Source: Chersky-840 sp050011815 (GTDB lineage Bacteria > Actinomycetota > Acidimicrobiia > Acidimicrobiales > UBA8190). Taken from it: a DNA stretch of 64,000 nt. Numbering within the stretch: position 1 is the stretch's first letter; each line of letters opens with the position of its first letter. The stretch is from the NCBI GenBank assembly GCA_050011815.1, contig JBEKIJ010000002.1, positions 1 through 64,000 of the forward strand. The letters are read 5' to 3'. Positions 7,185-14,940 of the stretch are shown here, in pieces. The translations under genes were made by a program, and so were the position numbers. The notes under the pieces were generated by a model that saw only the letters and a program-made list of their open reading frames with translations, made no database searches and was not told where the DNA came from.

Positions 7185-7634
7185 TCAGGTCCGCTCGAAC
7201 TCCCACCACTGGAGCTCGCACATCATCGGGAGCACGTAGCCCAGATAGATGGAATGGATACTGATGGGGCCGCGATCGTCGACGTGCAGGTCGATGAGGT
7301 CCACGCGCCCGTCCTGCTCTTTGAATTCGAGGGCCCGGTCACGGGCCCCGATCAACTCGTCGAGCGCGCCCACGGCAAAGCCGAAGTGGTCCATGCGGGG
7401 ACATTTCATGGGATCGTCCTCGGCGATGAGGAAGATGAACTGGTCCCAGTGCACGCACGACAGGATCAGGCGCTTGCGATCGAGGGTCATGGTGGGCATC
7501 TCGTCGAACCCCAGCACCTGACCCCAGAAGCGACAGATGTCGGCCCGGTTGGCCTCGTCGAGAATCTCCGGGGGGACACTCAGGGCGACATGGTTGAAGC
7601 GGGGGTTGCCCGAGGGGTAGTAGGGATGTGGCAT
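7185..7634 (-). CDS. VOC (glyoxalase/bleomycin-resistance) superfamily protein
   Basis: 149-residue member of the vicinal oxygen chelate fold. The pattern of paired beta-alpha-beta-beta-beta modules is visible, with candidate metal ligands His in FNHVALSVP, His in MDHFGFAVG and Glu in MCELQWWEF, the H/H/E arrangement of dioxygenase-type VOC enzymes. Substrate unknown. Its ATG (7634-7632) overlaps the stop of the alcohol dehydrogenase gene as TGATG, so translation is coupled and it is the third gene of the MFS-dehydrogenase-VOC operon. Confidence 0.75.
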   Translation of the reverse strand: MPHPYYPSGNPRFNHVALSVPPEILDEANRADICRFWGQVLGFDEMPTMTLDRKRLILSCVHWDQFIFLIAEDDPMKCPRMDHFGFAVGALDELIGARDRALEFKEQDGRVDLIDLHVDDRGPISIHSIYLGYVLPMMCELQWWEFERT

Positions 7635-8800
7635 CAGTCGCCCTCCGCACCTTGTCGGGGTTGGCTCGGTCCCGGAGCGCCTCGCCCGGGAACGACCATG
7701 ACCTTGCCGGCGATTCGGCCCTCGGCGAGCCCCTGCATGGCCTCCCCGAGACGCTCGAGCGACACGTCGTCGGGGTCGATCAGCACGTCGACCGGCAATC
7801 GACCCGATGCCAGGAGGTCCAGGGCGCGCTCGAACCCGTCGGCGTCGTAGACGAAGGAGCCGGTCACCGACAGCTCGTTGAGGATCATCCGGTTGGGGTC
7901 GAAGCTCGGGGCCTCGATGCCCGCGCCCACGAGGACCAGGCGGCCGCCCCGCCGGAGCTGATGGAAGCCGCATTCCATGGCTGCCTTCTTCCCCGAGCAC
8001 TCCAACACGACGTCGACGGCCCGGGGCGACTGGCGCTCGGGCTCCCAGGGGGGGAAGGTCTCGAGCTCGGCGGGGTGCAGGACGTCGGTGGCACCCAGGT
8101 CGGTGGCCAGGCGCCGGCGGGCCTCGCCCGGTTCCACCACCACGACCGGGCCCAGCCCCTTGGCCACGAGGGCGGCGATGGTGAGCGCCCCGATGGGACC
8201 GGCACCGAAGACCATGGCGCTGTCACCTCTGACCATTCCCGACCGGGTGATGCCGTGCAGCGCCACCGCCAGGGGCTCGGCCAGGGCCGCCACCCGGGGC
8301 GACATCCCGTCGGGGAGGCGCAACAGGGAGCGGGCGTCGTTGATCACGTACCTCGCGAACCCCCCGCCCGTGTTGGTGTCGACGGGAGCCGAGCGGCGCT
8401 CGCACTGCGAGGGTTGACCCTCCCGGCACCGGCGGCACTCGCCGCAACGCGGCGACTCCCCGCCCACCACGGCATCCCCGGGCGACCAGGCCGTCACGCC
8501 CTCGCCCACGGCGGCCACGGTCCCGGTGTATTCGTGTCCGCCCACGGCCCCGGGTTTGCCCCACCCTTCGATCATCATGTGGAGGTCGGACCCGCAGATG
8601 CCGCAGTAGCTCACCTCGACGAGGACCTGGCCCGGGCCCGGGGAGGGCACGGGCCGCTCCTCGACCCCGATGTCCCCGGGACTGCGGTACACCGCGGACC
8701 GCATCACCGGCGGCACCCCGCCGGCGGCTCCGGCGCGGTCGGCACCTCCGCGGTCGGCACCTCCGGCGGCATCTGCGCGGTTCGGAGTGGTGTCGGTCAC
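7634..8800 (-). CDS. Zinc-dependent medium-chain alcohol dehydrogenase
   Basis: 388 residues. The catalytic zinc site is formed by Cys in YCGICGSDLH and by GHEYTG; the structural zinc lobe has four Cys in CGECRRCREGQPSQC. The Rossmann NAD(P) site is FGAGPIGALTIAAL. The overall order matches the sorbitol / 2,3-butanediol / threonine dehydrogenase group, so a secondary alcohol or polyol is the likely substrate. About 30 residues at the N-terminus are an Ala/Gly/Asp-rich extension with repeated GGADR-type units, unusual for the family; a Met at VMRSAVY could be the true start. It lies 7 bases after the MFS gene and is coupled to the VOC gene. Confidence 0.88.
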   Translation of the reverse strand: MTDTTPNRADAAGGADRGGADRAGAAGGVPPVMRSAVYRSPGDIGVEERPVPSPGPGQVLVEVSYCGICGSDLHMMIEGWGKPGAVGGHEYTGTVAAVGEGVTAWSPGDAVVGGESPRCGECRRCREGQPSQCERRSAPVDTNTGGGFARYVINDARSLLRLPDGMSPRVAALAEPLAVALHGITRSGMVRGDSAMVFGAGPIGALTIAALVAKGLGPVVVVEPGEARRRLATDLGATDVLHPAELETFPPWEPERQSPRAVDVVLECSGKKAAMECGFHQLRRGGRLVLVGAGIEAPSFDPNRMILNELSVTGSFVYDADGFERALDLLASGRLPVDVLIDPDDVSLERLGEAMQGLAEGRIAGKVMVVPGRGAPGPSQPRQGAEGD

Positions 8801-8807
8801 GGGTGCC

Positions 8808-10400
8808 TCAGCGCACCGCTTCGGGCACGAGGTCGCGCTCGGGGGCCACGACCGGAGGCCGGTACCCGTCGCGCCGGCGCGAGTAGAAGTCCTTGCGCCG
8901 CACGAGCACGGCGAAGACGGCTCCCACCCCCACGGTGATCGCCCCCACCAGGACGACCTCGTTGATCCCGTTCACGAAGGCGCGATGCGCAGCCATGCCC
9001 ACCGTCGGGCTCCCGCCCGACATCTTGGCGGCCGCCTGGGTGCCTCCCGCCGCGATGGCCTGGGCCAACGCCGGGGCCTGGTGGCCGACGACGGGCACCA
9101 GCGTGGCCTGGATCTTGTGCTGGAAGACGGCCCCGAGCGCGGCCACACCGGTGGCGACGCCCCCGATGCGGAAGGTGTTGCTGATCCCCGAGGCCATGCC
9201 GGCGCGCTGGGGAGGGACGACACCGAGGCCGATCTTGGCGATGGCGGGATTGGCGAGGCCGATGCCGACGCCACCCACGAGGAGTCCGGGGAGCAACGTC
9301 TTCCAGGTCGAACCGACGGTGAGGTCGGTGAACAGCCAGATGCCCGCGGCCGAGATGGCCAGCCCCGTGCACAGCGAGAGGCCGGCGGGGACCCGCTCGG
9401 TGAGGGGCCGGGACAAGAGAGGGATCACGAACGACATGGTCGTGAGGGGAAGGAGACGCTCGCCCCCCTGGAGCGGTGACAGCCCGAGGTCGTTCTGGAG
9501 ATAGAGGGTGAGATAGGGCAGCAGGGCGAACATCCCGGCGCCGATGCCGAAGGTGGCCACCGACACCCCGGTGAAGGCGGGCTTGCGGAACAGCGACAGG
9601 TCGAACATGGGCCGTTCCTGGAGGAGCTCGACGACGACGAACACGACGAGCAACGCGCCCGCCGCAGCCAGGATGGCCAGGATGCGATGGCTCGCCCACC
9701 CGTCGTCGTTGCCCCTGGTGAGCCCGAGGATGAGCAGGAACAAGCCCCCCGAGAAGGTGACGAGGCCTCCCCAGTCCAGTCGTTTGGCCCCGGGATCCTT
9801 GACGTTCTTCATGCGCCGGCTCACCAACAGGGTCAGCACCCCGATGGGGACGTTCACGTAGAAGATCCACTGCCAGCCGAAGGCGCTCGTGAGGGCGCCA
9901 CCCACGAGGGGGCCGATGGCCACCGCCCCACCGACCGTCGCCCCCCACACGGCGATGGCGGCCGATCGGGCCGAGCCCTGGAAGTCCTGGGCGATGAGGG
10001 CCAGGGAGGTGGCGAACATGGCCGCCCCCCCGATGCCCTGGACGGATCGGGCCGCGATGAGCACGGCCGGGCTGCGCGCCATCCCGCAGGCCAGGGAGGC
10101 CAGGGTGAACACGGTCAGGCCGATCATGAAGATGCGCTTGCGCCCGAACAGGTCGGCCAGTGATCCCTGGGTGAGGATCAGCGCCGACATGCTCAGGGCG
10201 TAGGCCGAGATGACCCACTGCAGGTCGCTGAAGCTGGCATGCAGCGACCGCTGCATCGTGGGCAGGGCCACCTGCACGATGGTGATGTCCACCAGGAGCA
10301 TGAACGTCGCCCCGCACACCGCCACCAGGGTCCACCAGTGACGCTCGGTGCCGCTGTCACGACCGTGGTCGGAATTGGGGAGCGATCCCTTGGCGGCCAC
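8808..10400 (-). CDS. MFS multidrug exporter, DHA2 (EmrB/QacA) family
   Basis: 530-residue inner-membrane proton-drug antiporter with about 14 membrane helices. Diagnostic motifs are the DHA motif in TM1 (LLVDITIVQVALP), motif A (ADLFGRKRIF), motif B context (SVQGIGGAAM) and motif C (AIGPLVGGAL). The GTG at 10400 has GGAGGAGGG just upstream. It is the first gene of the operon with the dehydrogenase and VOC protein, which suggests export or detoxification of a metabolite that those enzymes modify. No regulator is adjacent. Confidence 0.92.
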   Translation of the reverse strand: MAAKGSLPNSDHGRDSGTERHWWTLVAVCGATFMLLVDITIVQVALPTMQRSLHASFSDLQWVISAYALSMSALILTQGSLADLFGRKRIFMIGLTVFTLASLACGMARSPAVLIAARSVQGIGGAAMFATSLALIAQDFQGSARSAAIAVWGATVGGAVAIGPLVGGALTSAFGWQWIFYVNVPIGVLTLLVSRRMKNVKDPGAKRLDWGGLVTFSGGLFLLILGLTRGNDDGWASHRILAILAAAGALLVVFVVVELLQERPMFDLSLFRKPAFTGVSVATFGIGAGMFALLPYLTLYLQNDLGLSPLQGGERLLPLTTMSFVIPLLSRPLTERVPAGLSLCTGLAISAAGIWLFTDLTVGSTWKTLLPGLLVGGVGIGLANPAIAKIGLGVVPPQRAGMASGISNTFRIGGVATGVAALGAVFQHKIQATLVPVVGHQAPALAQAIAAGGTQAAAKMSGGSPTVGMAAHRAFVNGINEVVLVGAITVGVGAVFAVLVRRKDFYSRRRDGYRPPVVAPERDLVPEAVR

Positions 10401-10501
10401 CTACCCTCCTCCCGCCGTCGGGCTCGCTCTCCCCGTGGCGACTGCTTGCGACTCGAAGAAAGAGTCTCGTTCGTGCCGGGTCCGGTGTCCAGGACCAGGC
10501 G

Positions 10502-10507
10502 TAGCCT
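10502..10507 (+). promoter_or_regulatory. Candidate leaderless -10 box (TAGCCT)
   Basis: TAGCCT ends seven bases before a GTG at 10515 that opens the small membrane protein frame. This favours the GTG over the ATG nine bases further in. Confidence 0.45.
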
Positions 10508-10514
10508 TCTGGCG

Positions 10515-10922
10515 GTGCGGGACATGTGGACGTCGAGGCGTGCGATCTCGCTCCATGTGGCCCTGGTCGTCTTCGTCCCCGGGTGTGTGGCCCTCACGTG
10601 GTGGCAGGTCTCCCGGGCCCTGGGGGGCAACACCTTGAGCTGGGTCTACACCTTCGAGTGGCCGCTCTTCGGCGCCTACGCCGTGTACATGTGGTGGAAG
10701 CTCGTCCACGACGTCCCCGGCGCCCGGCCCGGCCACCAGGCCACGCCCGACGCCATGCCATCGGCCGGCTCCGACGCCACGCCCGACGCCACGCCATCGG
10801 CCGGCTCCGACGCCACGCCGGATGGCGATGACGGCCCCGAGGACGCCGGCGACGACGAGCTGGCGGCCTACAACCGGTATCTCGCGGACCTCAACGCCAG
10901 TGGGAGGCGCAAGCGGTGGTGA
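10515..10922 (+). CDS. Small two-helix membrane protein conserved in Actinobacteria
   Basis: 135 residues. An N-terminal helix (ISLHVALVVFVPGCVALTWW) and a second segment (WVYTFEWPLFGAYAVYMWW) flank the sequence QVSRALGGNTLSW. This LTWWQ...GN.LSW.Y..EWP.F..YA.YMWWKL pattern is shared with short actinobacterial membrane proteins, often mis-annotated as regulators; their role is unknown. The C-terminal half is a low-complexity Asp/Pro/Thr tail made of 12-residue repeats (ATPDAMPSAGSD and variants), ending in a charged cytoplasmic segment. The start at GTG 10515 fits the -10 box; ATG 10524 is the alternative. It is divergent from the MFS operon. Confidence 0.65.
   Translation: MRDMWTSRRAISLHVALVVFVPGCVALTWWQVSRALGGNTLSWVYTFEWPLFGAYAVYMWWKLVHDVPGARPGHQATPDAMPSAGSDATPDATPSAGSDATPDGDDGPEDAGDDELAAYNRYLADLNASGRRKRW
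10740..10823 (+). repeat. 36-bp tandem repeat inside coding sequence
   Basis: Two near-identical 36-base units (10740-10775 and 10776-10811) and a partial third encode ATPDAMPSAGSD, ATPDATPSAGSD and ATPDG in the tail of the small membrane protein. Copy number could vary between strains. Confidence 0.8.
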
Positions 10923-11001
10923 GTGGACCCGGGGCCGAAGTCGCAGAAAATTAACACGCAGGGTCTTGCGCAAGGCGACCGCGTCAGCATCTATTAGAGA
11001 C

Positions 11002-11091
11002 ATGCAGTTCGAGGGGGGCGGTACACCGACCATTGGCGCCACACGCCGCCACACCTCGCGTGGCCGGCGCGGTCGTCGAGGCCCGCGGTGA
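11002..11091 (+). CDS. Tentative 29-residue Arg-rich leader peptide
   Basis: Short ATG frame MQFEGGGTPTIG followed by an Arg-rich tail, ending in TGA at 11089-11091, which overlaps the GTG start (11088) of the metallopeptidase as GTGA. The overlap would allow translational coupling. No clear ribosome-binding site; a TATTAG hexamer lies four bases upstream. It could be a chance frame. Confidence 0.25.
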   Translation: MQFEGGGTPTIGATRRHTSRGRRGRRGPR

Positions 11092-11603
11092 ACGACCGGC
11101 GTCCCCCCCGGCCCGCCGTCGAGGTGCGGACCAGCGCGCGTCGGCGCAAGACCGCCAGCGGGTTCTGGCAGGACGGCCGGGTGGTCATCCTCGTCCCCGC
11201 CCGGCTCAGCAAGGCCGACCGGGTGGAGCTGGTCGAGGGGCTCGTCCAGCGGGTCCTGGCCCAGCGCCCCAACGTCACCACCTCGGACAGAGACCTCGAG
11301 CGCCGGGCCGCCGCCCTGGCCGACGAGTACCTCGACGGCGTGCGACCCGCGTCGATCCGGTGGGTCGGCAACCAGCAGCACCGGTGGGGGTCGTGCACGT
11401 CACGGACCGCCGAGATCCGCATCTCCGAGCGCCTCCGGTTCGTGCCCGGGTGGGTGCTCGACGCCGTGCTGGTACACGAGCTGGCGCATCTCATCGAGCC
11501 CACCCACTCGGCCCGGTTCCGCCGGTTGGCCCACCGTTACCCCCGGACCGAGGAGGCCGACACCTTCCTGGCCGGGTACACCCTGGGCCTCGAAGCTTCC
11601 TGA
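11088..11603 (+). CDS. YgjP/SprT-like zinc metallopeptidase (DUF45)
   Basis: 171-residue putative zinc metalloprotease. The conserved family blocks are present: RWVGNQQHRWGSCTS (the RWGSC motif), ISERLRFVPGWVLDAVLVHELAHL with the zinc motif HELAH, and the downstream third-ligand context EPTHSARFRRL (HSxxFw). These proteins are related to M48/WSS1 peptidases and their targets in bacteria are unknown. The GTG start is taken at 11088 by overlap with a short upstream frame. The 3' end is only one base from the convergent acyl-CoA dehydrogenase stop. Confidence 0.85.
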   Translation: MNDRRPPRPAVEVRTSARRRKTASGFWQDGRVVILVPARLSKADRVELVEGLVQRVLAQRPNVTTSDRDLERRAAALADEYLDGVRPASIRWVGNQQHRWGSCTSRTAEIRISERLRFVPGWVLDAVLVHELAHLIEPTHSARFRRLAHRYPRTEEADTFLAGYTLGLEAS

Positions 11604-11604
11604 C

Positions 11605-12735
11605 TCAGCCGTCGAGCACGGCCGAGGCCACCAGCTCCTCGAGGTAGCGGGTGTCCCACCACGACACCTGGAGGGCCTTGGCCCGGCGGAAGTAGAGCTG
11701 GATGTCGAAGTCGACGGTGAAGCCGATGCCCCCGAAGACCTGCTGGGCCATGGCCGTGACGTCGCGGTAGGTCCGGCAGGCGAAGAGCTTGGCCATGGGC
11801 GCCAGGGTGGCGACGCTGCGACCCTCGGCACGGGCCCAGGCCGCCTCGTGGACGAGCGTCGTCCCCCCGTCCACGGCGGTGACGGCGTCGGCGAGGTAGT
11901 GGGCGATGGCCTGGAAGGCACCCAGGGGCTTGTCGAACTGCTGGCGGTCCTTGGCGTACTGGACGGTGATGTCGAGGGCCTGGTGGGCTCCCCCCATGGC
12001 CTGGGCGGCGAGGAGGATGCAGCCGTCGTGCATGACGGCGTCCCACGTGGCCCAGCCCGACCCCGGGGCCCCGATGCGGGCCGACTCGGCGACCCGGACG
12101 CCGTCGAAGGTCACCTGGAATTGGGCGTCGGAGGCCACGGTCAGCTGCTGGTGCACGGCCAGGCCTTCGGTGACGAGGTCGACCAGGAAGAGGTCGACGT
12201 CGGTCGGGCGCTCGCCGGTGCGGGCCAGGACCACCAGCGCCGCGGCCGAGGAGGCGAAGGGGACGTGGCGCTTGGTCCCCGTGAGGCGGTAGCCGTCGCC
12301 GTCCTTCTCGGCCCACAGCTGGACCCCGGTCGGCCCGCAGCTGTTCTCGGGCTCGAACCAGGCCGGGGTGAGGATCGCCGCGCCGCTGGCGATGGCGGGC
12401 AGCCACTGGGCCTGTTGCTCCACCGAGCCCGCCCGGGCCAGCGCCCCGCCGCACAGCACGGCGGTCACGAAGTGGGGCGTGGGCGCCAGGGCGCGGCCCA
12501 GCTCCTCGTAGACCACGACGCCCTCGAGGGCGGTCATCCCCGACCCGCCGTGGTCCTCGGGGAGGAGGAGACCGATGAGGTCGAGCTCGCCCATCTGCTT
12601 CCACAACTCCGTCGAGTAGCCCACCGGGTCGTCCTCGAGCTCGCGCACCACCGAGAGGGGGCTGGAGGTGGCGCACACCTTGCGCATGGTCTCGCGCAGC
12701 ATGTCCTGCTCCGGGGTGAATTCGAGGTCCAGCAC
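11605..12735 (-). CDS. Acyl-CoA dehydrogenase, non-catalytic-type partner
   Basis: 376 residues of the acyl-CoA dehydrogenase fold with helical, beta and C-terminal helical domains (LEFTPEQDMLRETMRKV; AILTPAWFEPENS; AQQVFGGIGFTVDFDIQLYFRRAK). The C-terminal block is the short QxxGGxGFTxEhdlhlyxRRA type seen in the accessory subunits of steroid acyl-CoA dehydrogenase heterotetramers, where the partner supplies the catalytic base. The likely partner is the dehydrogenase at 14941-16119, first gene of the same operon. The GTG start has AGGAG seven bases upstream. Fifth gene of the minus-strand operon; FAD cofactor expected. Confidence 0.85.
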   Translation of the reverse strand: MLDLEFTPEQDMLRETMRKVCATSSPLSVVRELEDDPVGYSTELWKQMGELDLIGLLLPEDHGGSGMTALEGVVVYEELGRALAPTPHFVTAVLCGGALARAGSVEQQAQWLPAIASGAAILTPAWFEPENSCGPTGVQLWAEKDGDGYRLTGTKRHVPFASSAAALVVLARTGERPTDVDLFLVDLVTEGLAVHQQLTVASDAQFQVTFDGVRVAESARIGAPGSGWATWDAVMHDGCILLAAQAMGGAHQALDITVQYAKDRQQFDKPLGAFQAIAHYLADAVTAVDGGTTLVHEAAWARAEGRSVATLAPMAKLFACRTYRDVTAMAQQVFGGIGFTVDFDIQLYFRRAKALQVSWWDTRYLEELVASAVLDG

Positions 12736-12748
12736 GTCCCAGCTCCTC

Positions 12749-13234
12749 TCAGGGCTTCCAGCGGTCTTGGCGTCGTCGCCAAGGGTTGTCGGTGTCGTCC
12801 ACGGGCAGCGCCACGCGCGCCGTGCAGGTGCTCTTCACATCTCCGTCGACCGACAAGGTGATGTCGAGGCCGACCCACCCACACCCCGTGTCGTCCACGG
12901 CGACCGCCGACACCACGCCGTCGAAGACCATGGTGTCGCCGGGGAACACCGAGTCGCGCATGCGGAAGGTGACCCGGCCCATCCGTCCGTGGGGGCCGGT
13001 CCAGTCGGTGATGTAGCGCTCGAACCAGGCCGCTTGGTTGGGGGTGTTGAGGAAGATGTCGCGCGTCCCGTTGCGCTCCACGGCGAAGTCCTTGTCGTGG
13101 TGCATGGGCCGCCAGTCACGGGTGGCCAGCGCGCCGAGGACGACCGTGGTGGCGGTCACGTCATGGGAGAGCGACGGCAGGAGGTCGCCCTCGGCCACGT
13201 CGCCGAACACGAGCAGCGGTGCGAGGGCGCTCAC
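12749..13234 (-). CDS. MaoC-like (R)-hydratase, second subunit
   Basis: 161-residue hotdog-fold protein. RDWRPMHHDKDFAVERNG corresponds to the MaoC hydratase active-site loop (D-x-N/xPxHxD), with Asp and His likely catalytic, followed by LNTPNQAAWFERYITDWTG and GDTMVFDGVV typical of the fold. It probably hydrates an enoyl-CoA together with the product of the upstream gene, since single-hotdog MaoC proteins pair to make a functional two-hotdog unit, as in mycobacterial ChsH1-ChsH2. The GTG start overlaps the previous stop (GTGA), so translation is coupled. Confidence 0.8.
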   Translation of the reverse strand: MSALAPLLVFGDVAEGDLLPSLSHDVTATTVVLGALATRDWRPMHHDKDFAVERNGTRDIFLNTPNQAAWFERYITDWTGPHGRMGRVTFRMRDSVFPGDTMVFDGVVSAVAVDDTGCGWVGLDITLSVDGDVKSTCTARVALPVDDTDNPWRRRQDRWKP

Positions 13235-13755
13235 GACGCCGCCCCGTCGGCACCGCGCCGGTAGCCGAACCCGGTGTAGCTCTCGACCCCGACGGTGTCG
13301 CCGTGCTGGTTCGTGTACTCCACGTCGATCACCCAGAAGCGTCCCGTGCCGAGCTTGGTCTTCTTCTCGTCGCTCACCGAGCGGAGGATCTGGCGGGTGG
13401 TGAGCACGTCGCCGGGCCGCACCGGCTCGTGGAAGACGATGGTGTTGTCGGTCATCACCGCTTCGGGGAGCCCGAGGCGTTCCTTCAGGTCGAAGTGGAC
13501 CTTCAAGGGGAGGTGCTCCTCGGTACGACCCGGAGCCCAGTGATGGGGGCGGAACCACACCGAGAGCATGGTCGGGGGGGCGATGGGGCCGTCGGTGATC
13601 TCGGCCGCGACGGCGTCGTCCCAGAAGAGCGGGTTGCCGTTCTCCACCGAGGCGCACATGGTCCAGACGTAGCTGCGCTCCACCGGGAACTCGCCGGTCT
13701 CCTCGTACTGGGGGACGCCGATGAGGATGCGGACGTCGTCGATGACAGAGGTCAT
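13231..13755 (-). CDS. MaoC / FAS1-like dehydratase-domain protein, first subunit
   Basis: 174 residues. ENGNPLFWDDAVAAEITDG followed by IAPPTMLSVWFRP is the N-terminal FAS1-type dehydratase hotdog pattern, and LGTGRFWVIDVEYTNQHGD is the long central helix/strand. This domain usually lacks the catalytic dyad and forms the other half of the hydratase. The ATG (13755) overlaps the TGA of the racemase-like gene (ATGA), and its own stop overlaps the start of the next hotdog gene, giving a tight block of three coupled genes. Confidence 0.8.
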   Translation of the reverse strand: MTSVIDDVRILIGVPQYEETGEFPVERSYVWTMCASVENGNPLFWDDAVAAEITDGPIAPPTMLSVWFRPHHWAPGRTEEHLPLKVHFDLKERLGLPEAVMTDNTIVFHEPVRPGDVLTTRQILRSVSDEKKTKLGTGRFWVIDVEYTNQHGDTVGVESYTGFGYRRGADGAAS

Positions 13756-14930
13756 GCGATCACCTTCCGGGCCCGGAGGTCGGCCAACCGCTCGGCGGGG
13801 AGGCCGGCCGCGGCGAGCAGCTCGTCGGTGTCGGTGGTTTCGCTGTCGGGCACGCACACCGGCTCGGCCGCCCGGGGCATGCCGGCCAGCACCGGGCCCA
13901 CCTGACGGAAGGTGCCGCGCCCGGGGTGCTTGGCCTCGACCACCGCACCGCGCCAGGCGTACTGGGGGTCGGCGTCGATCTCCGCCACGCTCTGGACGGG
14001 GGCCACACAGGTGTCGGCACCCGAGAGCCGCTCCACCCAGTCGTCGCGATCGCGACGGGCGAAGGCCGCCGCGAAGTCACGACGGACGTCGTCCTGGACG
14101 GCGTCGTCGTACTGGTGGTCGACCCATCGGTCGCAGTGCAGCGCCCGGCACAGGTTGGCGAAGAACTTGGCCTCGATGGCGGCCGCCGCCACCCACTTGC
14201 CATCGGCGGTGCGGTAGGTGTCGTAACAGGCGTAGCGGCCGGTGAGCACGTCGTGTCCCGGCCCGGGCTCGGTCCCCGTGGCGAGGTGCTCATCGGCGGC
14301 CAGTGACATGAGCCAGAGGACCCCGTCGGCCACCGACACGTCGAGGAAGGTGCCCGCACCGGTGGTTGCTCTACTCGCCAGCGCGGCGCAGACGGCCAGC
14401 GCGGCGTGCATGCCGCCCGCCGCGCCGTCGGCGATGGTGGCGCCGGGGATGGGCGGGCCCCCGTCGGCGCGCCGGCCCGTGGCGGCCAGGTAGCCGCCCA
14501 CGGCCAGGTAGTCGAGATCGTGGCCGGCCCACCCCGCCCGGGGGCCGTCCTGGCCGAAGCCGCTCGTGGAGCAGTAGACGATGGCGGGGTTGCGGGCCGC
14601 CACGGCCTCGTAGCCGATGCCCAGGCGGTCGACGACGCCGGGCCGGAAGCTCTCCACCACCACGTCGGCGCCGGCCGCCAGCGCCAGGAAGGCGTCGCGC
14701 CCCTCGGCGTCGCGCACGTCGAGCAGCACCCGGCGCATGCCCCGGTGCGCGCTGTAGGCGAAGAAGGGCGGCGTCACTTGCGCGGGGCCCTGGCCGGGCA
14801 CGGGCCCGACCTTCACCACCGACGCGCCGTAGTCGGCCAGCAGCCGGGTGCAGCGCGCCGCGGGGCCCACGCTCGAGAGGTCGAGCACGACCACGCCCGT
14901 CAGGGGGCCCGGGGAGGTCCCCGCCGTCAT
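13752..14930 (-). CDS. Alpha-methylacyl-CoA racemase-like CoA-transferase family III protein
   Basis: 392 residues. The N-terminal GVVVLDLSSVGPAARCTRLLADYGASVVKVG is the CaiB/BaiF fold opening. The segment AGHDLDYLAVGGYLAATG followed by IADGAAGGMHAALAV matches the racemase subgroup, where the His of GHDxNYLA and the Asp after it (xADGxGGM) perform proton exchange at C2. Racemases of this kind epimerise 2-methyl branched acyl-CoAs, including steroid side chains. Formyl/succinyl-CoA transferase activity remains possible because the family is hard to divide by sequence. ATG 14930 is used; a GTG two codons earlier is an alternative. Second gene of the operon. Confidence 0.75.
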   Translation of the reverse strand: MTAGTSPGPLTGVVVLDLSSVGPAARCTRLLADYGASVVKVGPVPGQGPAQVTPPFFAYSAHRGMRRVLLDVRDAEGRDAFLALAAGADVVVESFRPGVVDRLGIGYEAVAARNPAIVYCSTSGFGQDGPRAGWAGHDLDYLAVGGYLAATGRRADGGPPIPGATIADGAAGGMHAALAVCAALASRATTGAGTFLDVSVADGVLWLMSLAADEHLATGTEPGPGHDVLTGRYACYDTYRTADGKWVAAAAIEAKFFANLCRALHCDRWVDHQYDDAVQDDVRRDFAAAFARRDRDDWVERLSGADTCVAPVQSVAEIDADPQYAWRGAVVEAKHPGRGTFRQVGPVLAGMPRAAEPVCVPDSETTDTDELLAAAGLPAERLADLRARKVIA

Positions 14931-14940
14931 GACCACCCCA

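Noticed and set aside
7628..8938. Long plus-strand frame opposite the dehydrogenase gene
   Set aside because: The opposite strand encodes a full zinc alcohol dehydrogenase with all Cys ligands; this frame shows no domain.
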